Notes under the pieces: generated by a model
Told to the model about the DNA's origin: nothing
Databases searched by the model: none
What the model saw: only the letters and a program-made list of their open reading frames with translations
Position numbers and translations under genes: made by a program
Shown here: piece after piece, positions 6,266 to 7,381 of the stretch
How the letters are laid out: the number at the start of each line of letters is the position of its first letter
How positions within the stretch are numbered: position 1 is the first letter of the stretch
Assembly: GCA_035307785.1 (NCBI GenBank)
Contig: DATGHS010000019.1
Span: 1-7,381 of the forward strand
Source: DATGHS01 sp035307785
GTDB lineage: Bacteria; Planctomycetota; Planctomycetia; Gemmatales; Gemmataceae
DNA: 7,381 nucleotides
Direction: 5' to 3'

Positions 6266-7380
6266 GCCGCGAGCCTCAGTTTTTCTTGCTTCGAGTGAAG
6301 CGATATTCCCATTTCCTCAAATAGCCGCAAGTATTCCTCGGCCTGGGCGGCGAACGTGAAGCGCGACTGTACGAAATTGCGGCCGGCGTCGCCCATGCGG
6401 CGTCGCAAGCCTTCATCCGCCAGTAAGGCGCTAATTCGCTCGCCCAACATCTCAGGATTGTGAGGCGACACCAGAAAGCCCGTCTCGCCATCCCGCACCA
6501 CTTCCGGCGTGCCGCCGACCGCCGTGGCCACTACCGGCACCGCGGCCGCGCTCGCTTCCAACACCACGTTGGGCAGGCCTTCGGTGTATGAAGGCAACAC
6601 GAAGACATCGGCCCACCGCAATAACCGGTCGAGATCGTCGTGAAAGCCGGGAAGAATGAATCGCTCCCTCAAGCCAATTTCGTTGATCTTTTGTTGCAAC
6701 TCGCTTCGCAGACAGCCTTCGCCGAAGATCGCGAAGGCGACATCAGCATGAGTGCTGCCAACGTGCTTCGCCGCGTCGATCAAGTCTGCGAAGCCTTTCT
6801 CCGGGCTCAGCCGCCCTGCGGACACAACAATATGCCGAAACGGTGCGGGGAAGAGATCGCGCAACAATGCTTGCCCATCCACGTTGGACGAGGCAGCAAT
6901 AGTGGAGTGCGTGGCATTGCGAATTACCGTTAGCCGATTCAGCGGCACGCCGGCTCGCCGGACTTTTTCGGCCTGCCCCTGCGACACGGCAACGACATGA
7001 TCCATGAAGCGCAGATGAAATCTGTCCAACAGATCATACAGGCGGACTTTGACGTTCTCTCCGGTCCAGCCTCGCGACACGGCAAGCACCGGCAGGCCGG
7101 CACGCCGGGCCGCGATTCTGCCCAGGATATTCGACTTGTAGCCGTGGCACAGCATTACATCCGCCTGCGAACCAACCAGACGTTTAGTCAATTCGCGAAC
7201 TGCGGCCAGTAGATGTGGCGAATCGTGGTGCAAATCTTGGGCAGGGAAACCGGCTGCTTGCGCTCGCAATAGAAAGTCGCGGCAACGTCCATGCTCGGCG
7301 AACGACAGAAAGCAAGTCTCATGCTGTGGCCGCAGCGCTTCGGCGAGGCCGAGGATTTGCCGCTCCGGGCCGCCAAAAAA
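6262..7380 (-). CDS. GT4-family glycosyltransferase (5' end outside window)
   Basis: This GT-B retaining glycosyltransferase has 373 visible residues; the frame is open through the right edge. The visible start, FFGGPERQILGLAEAL, is the usual GGxERQ loop near the N-terminus of GT4 enzymes, so only about 10-20 residues are probably missing. A TTG at 7269 lies inside this domain and is not the start. Visible residues 187-196 (SAGRLSPEKG, with R190 and K195) bind the donor phosphates in relatives; FGEG follows at about 219-222; the EX7E motif is E267 to E275 in YTEGLPNVVLEASAAAVPVVATAVGG. The C-terminal helices run to about residue 355, with a short charged tail after them. Its TGA overlaps the ATG of the next glycosyltransferase, so the pair is probably translationally coupled and works in one glycan pathway. 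Sugar specificity cannot be assigned. Confidence 0.93.
   Translation of the reverse strand, partial: FFGGPERQILGLAEALRPQHETCFLSFAEHGRCRDFLLRAQAAGFPAQDLHHDSPHLLAAVRELTKRLVGSQADVMLCHGYKSNILGRIAARRAGLPVLAVSRGWTGENVKVRLYDLLDRFHLRFMDHVVAVSQGQAEKVRRAGVPLNRLTVIRNATHSTIAASSNVDGQALLRDLFPAPFRHIVVSAGRLSPEKGFADLIDAAKHVGSTHADVAFAIFGEGCLRSELQQKINEIGLRERFILPGFHDDLDRLLRWADVFVLPSYTEGLPNVVLEASAAAVPVVATAVGGTPEVVRDGETGFLVSPHNPEMLGERISALLADEGLRRRMGDAGRNFVQSRFTFAAQAEEYLRLFEEMGISLHSKQEKLRLAA
6274..6277 (-). promoter_or_regulatory. Ribosome binding site of the downstream glycosyltransferase
   Basis: GAGG on the minus strand lies 8 bases before the ATG at 6265 and within the last codons of the upstream gene. With the ATGA overlap it decides in favour of the 6265 start, even though this places a repeat inside the coding region. 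Confidence 0.55.
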
Positions 7381-7381
7381 T

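Noticed and set aside
7188..7376. Open frame of 62 codons on the minus strand at the right edge
   Set aside because: It overlaps the glycosyltransferase in a different frame; the glycosyltransferase frame continues to the edge with the GGPERQ motif.

Overview
The window carries two gene groups that converge at about position 5030. The base composition is GC-rich, the protein sequences look typical of Planctomycetes (Pirellulales-like), and short palindromic repeats fill the gaps between genes. I infer a planctomycete chromosome from protein style and from these repeat types. There is no rRNA or marker gene to prove it.

Left part, plus strand (1-5011): a four-gene ABC exporter of the YbhG-YbhF-YbhS-YbhR type, in the same order as in Escherichia coli. 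It holds the C-terminal part of a periplasmic membrane fusion protein (2-559, cut by the window edge), a fused double ATPase (680-2464), and two related ABC-2 permeases (2595-3746 and 3875-5011). The ATPase should drive a heterodimeric inner-membrane channel, and the fusion protein would carry substrate across the periplasm towards an outer-membrane factor. The substrate cannot be read from the sequence. All three gaps inside this operon are about 120-130 bases long and each contains palindromic repeat DNA.

Right part, minus strand (7381 to 5045): two GT4-type glycosyltransferases that overlap by ATGA. The upstream one lacks its N-terminus at the window edge. They look like the distal end of an exopolysaccharide or other surface-glycan operon. 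The downstream one has an unusual N-terminal extension whose codons are partly a copy of a GC-rich palindromic repeat.

The two groups are separated by only 33 bases, which contain a small perfect hairpin. I see no RNA genes, CRISPR array, intact insertion sequence or clear promoter. No gap exceeds 300 bases. I did not find a new multi-gene system. The points most worth a second look are the repeats at every operon junction, the repeat read as protein in the glycosyltransferase, and the way the unusual motifs of the double ATPase fall into a single composite ATP site.
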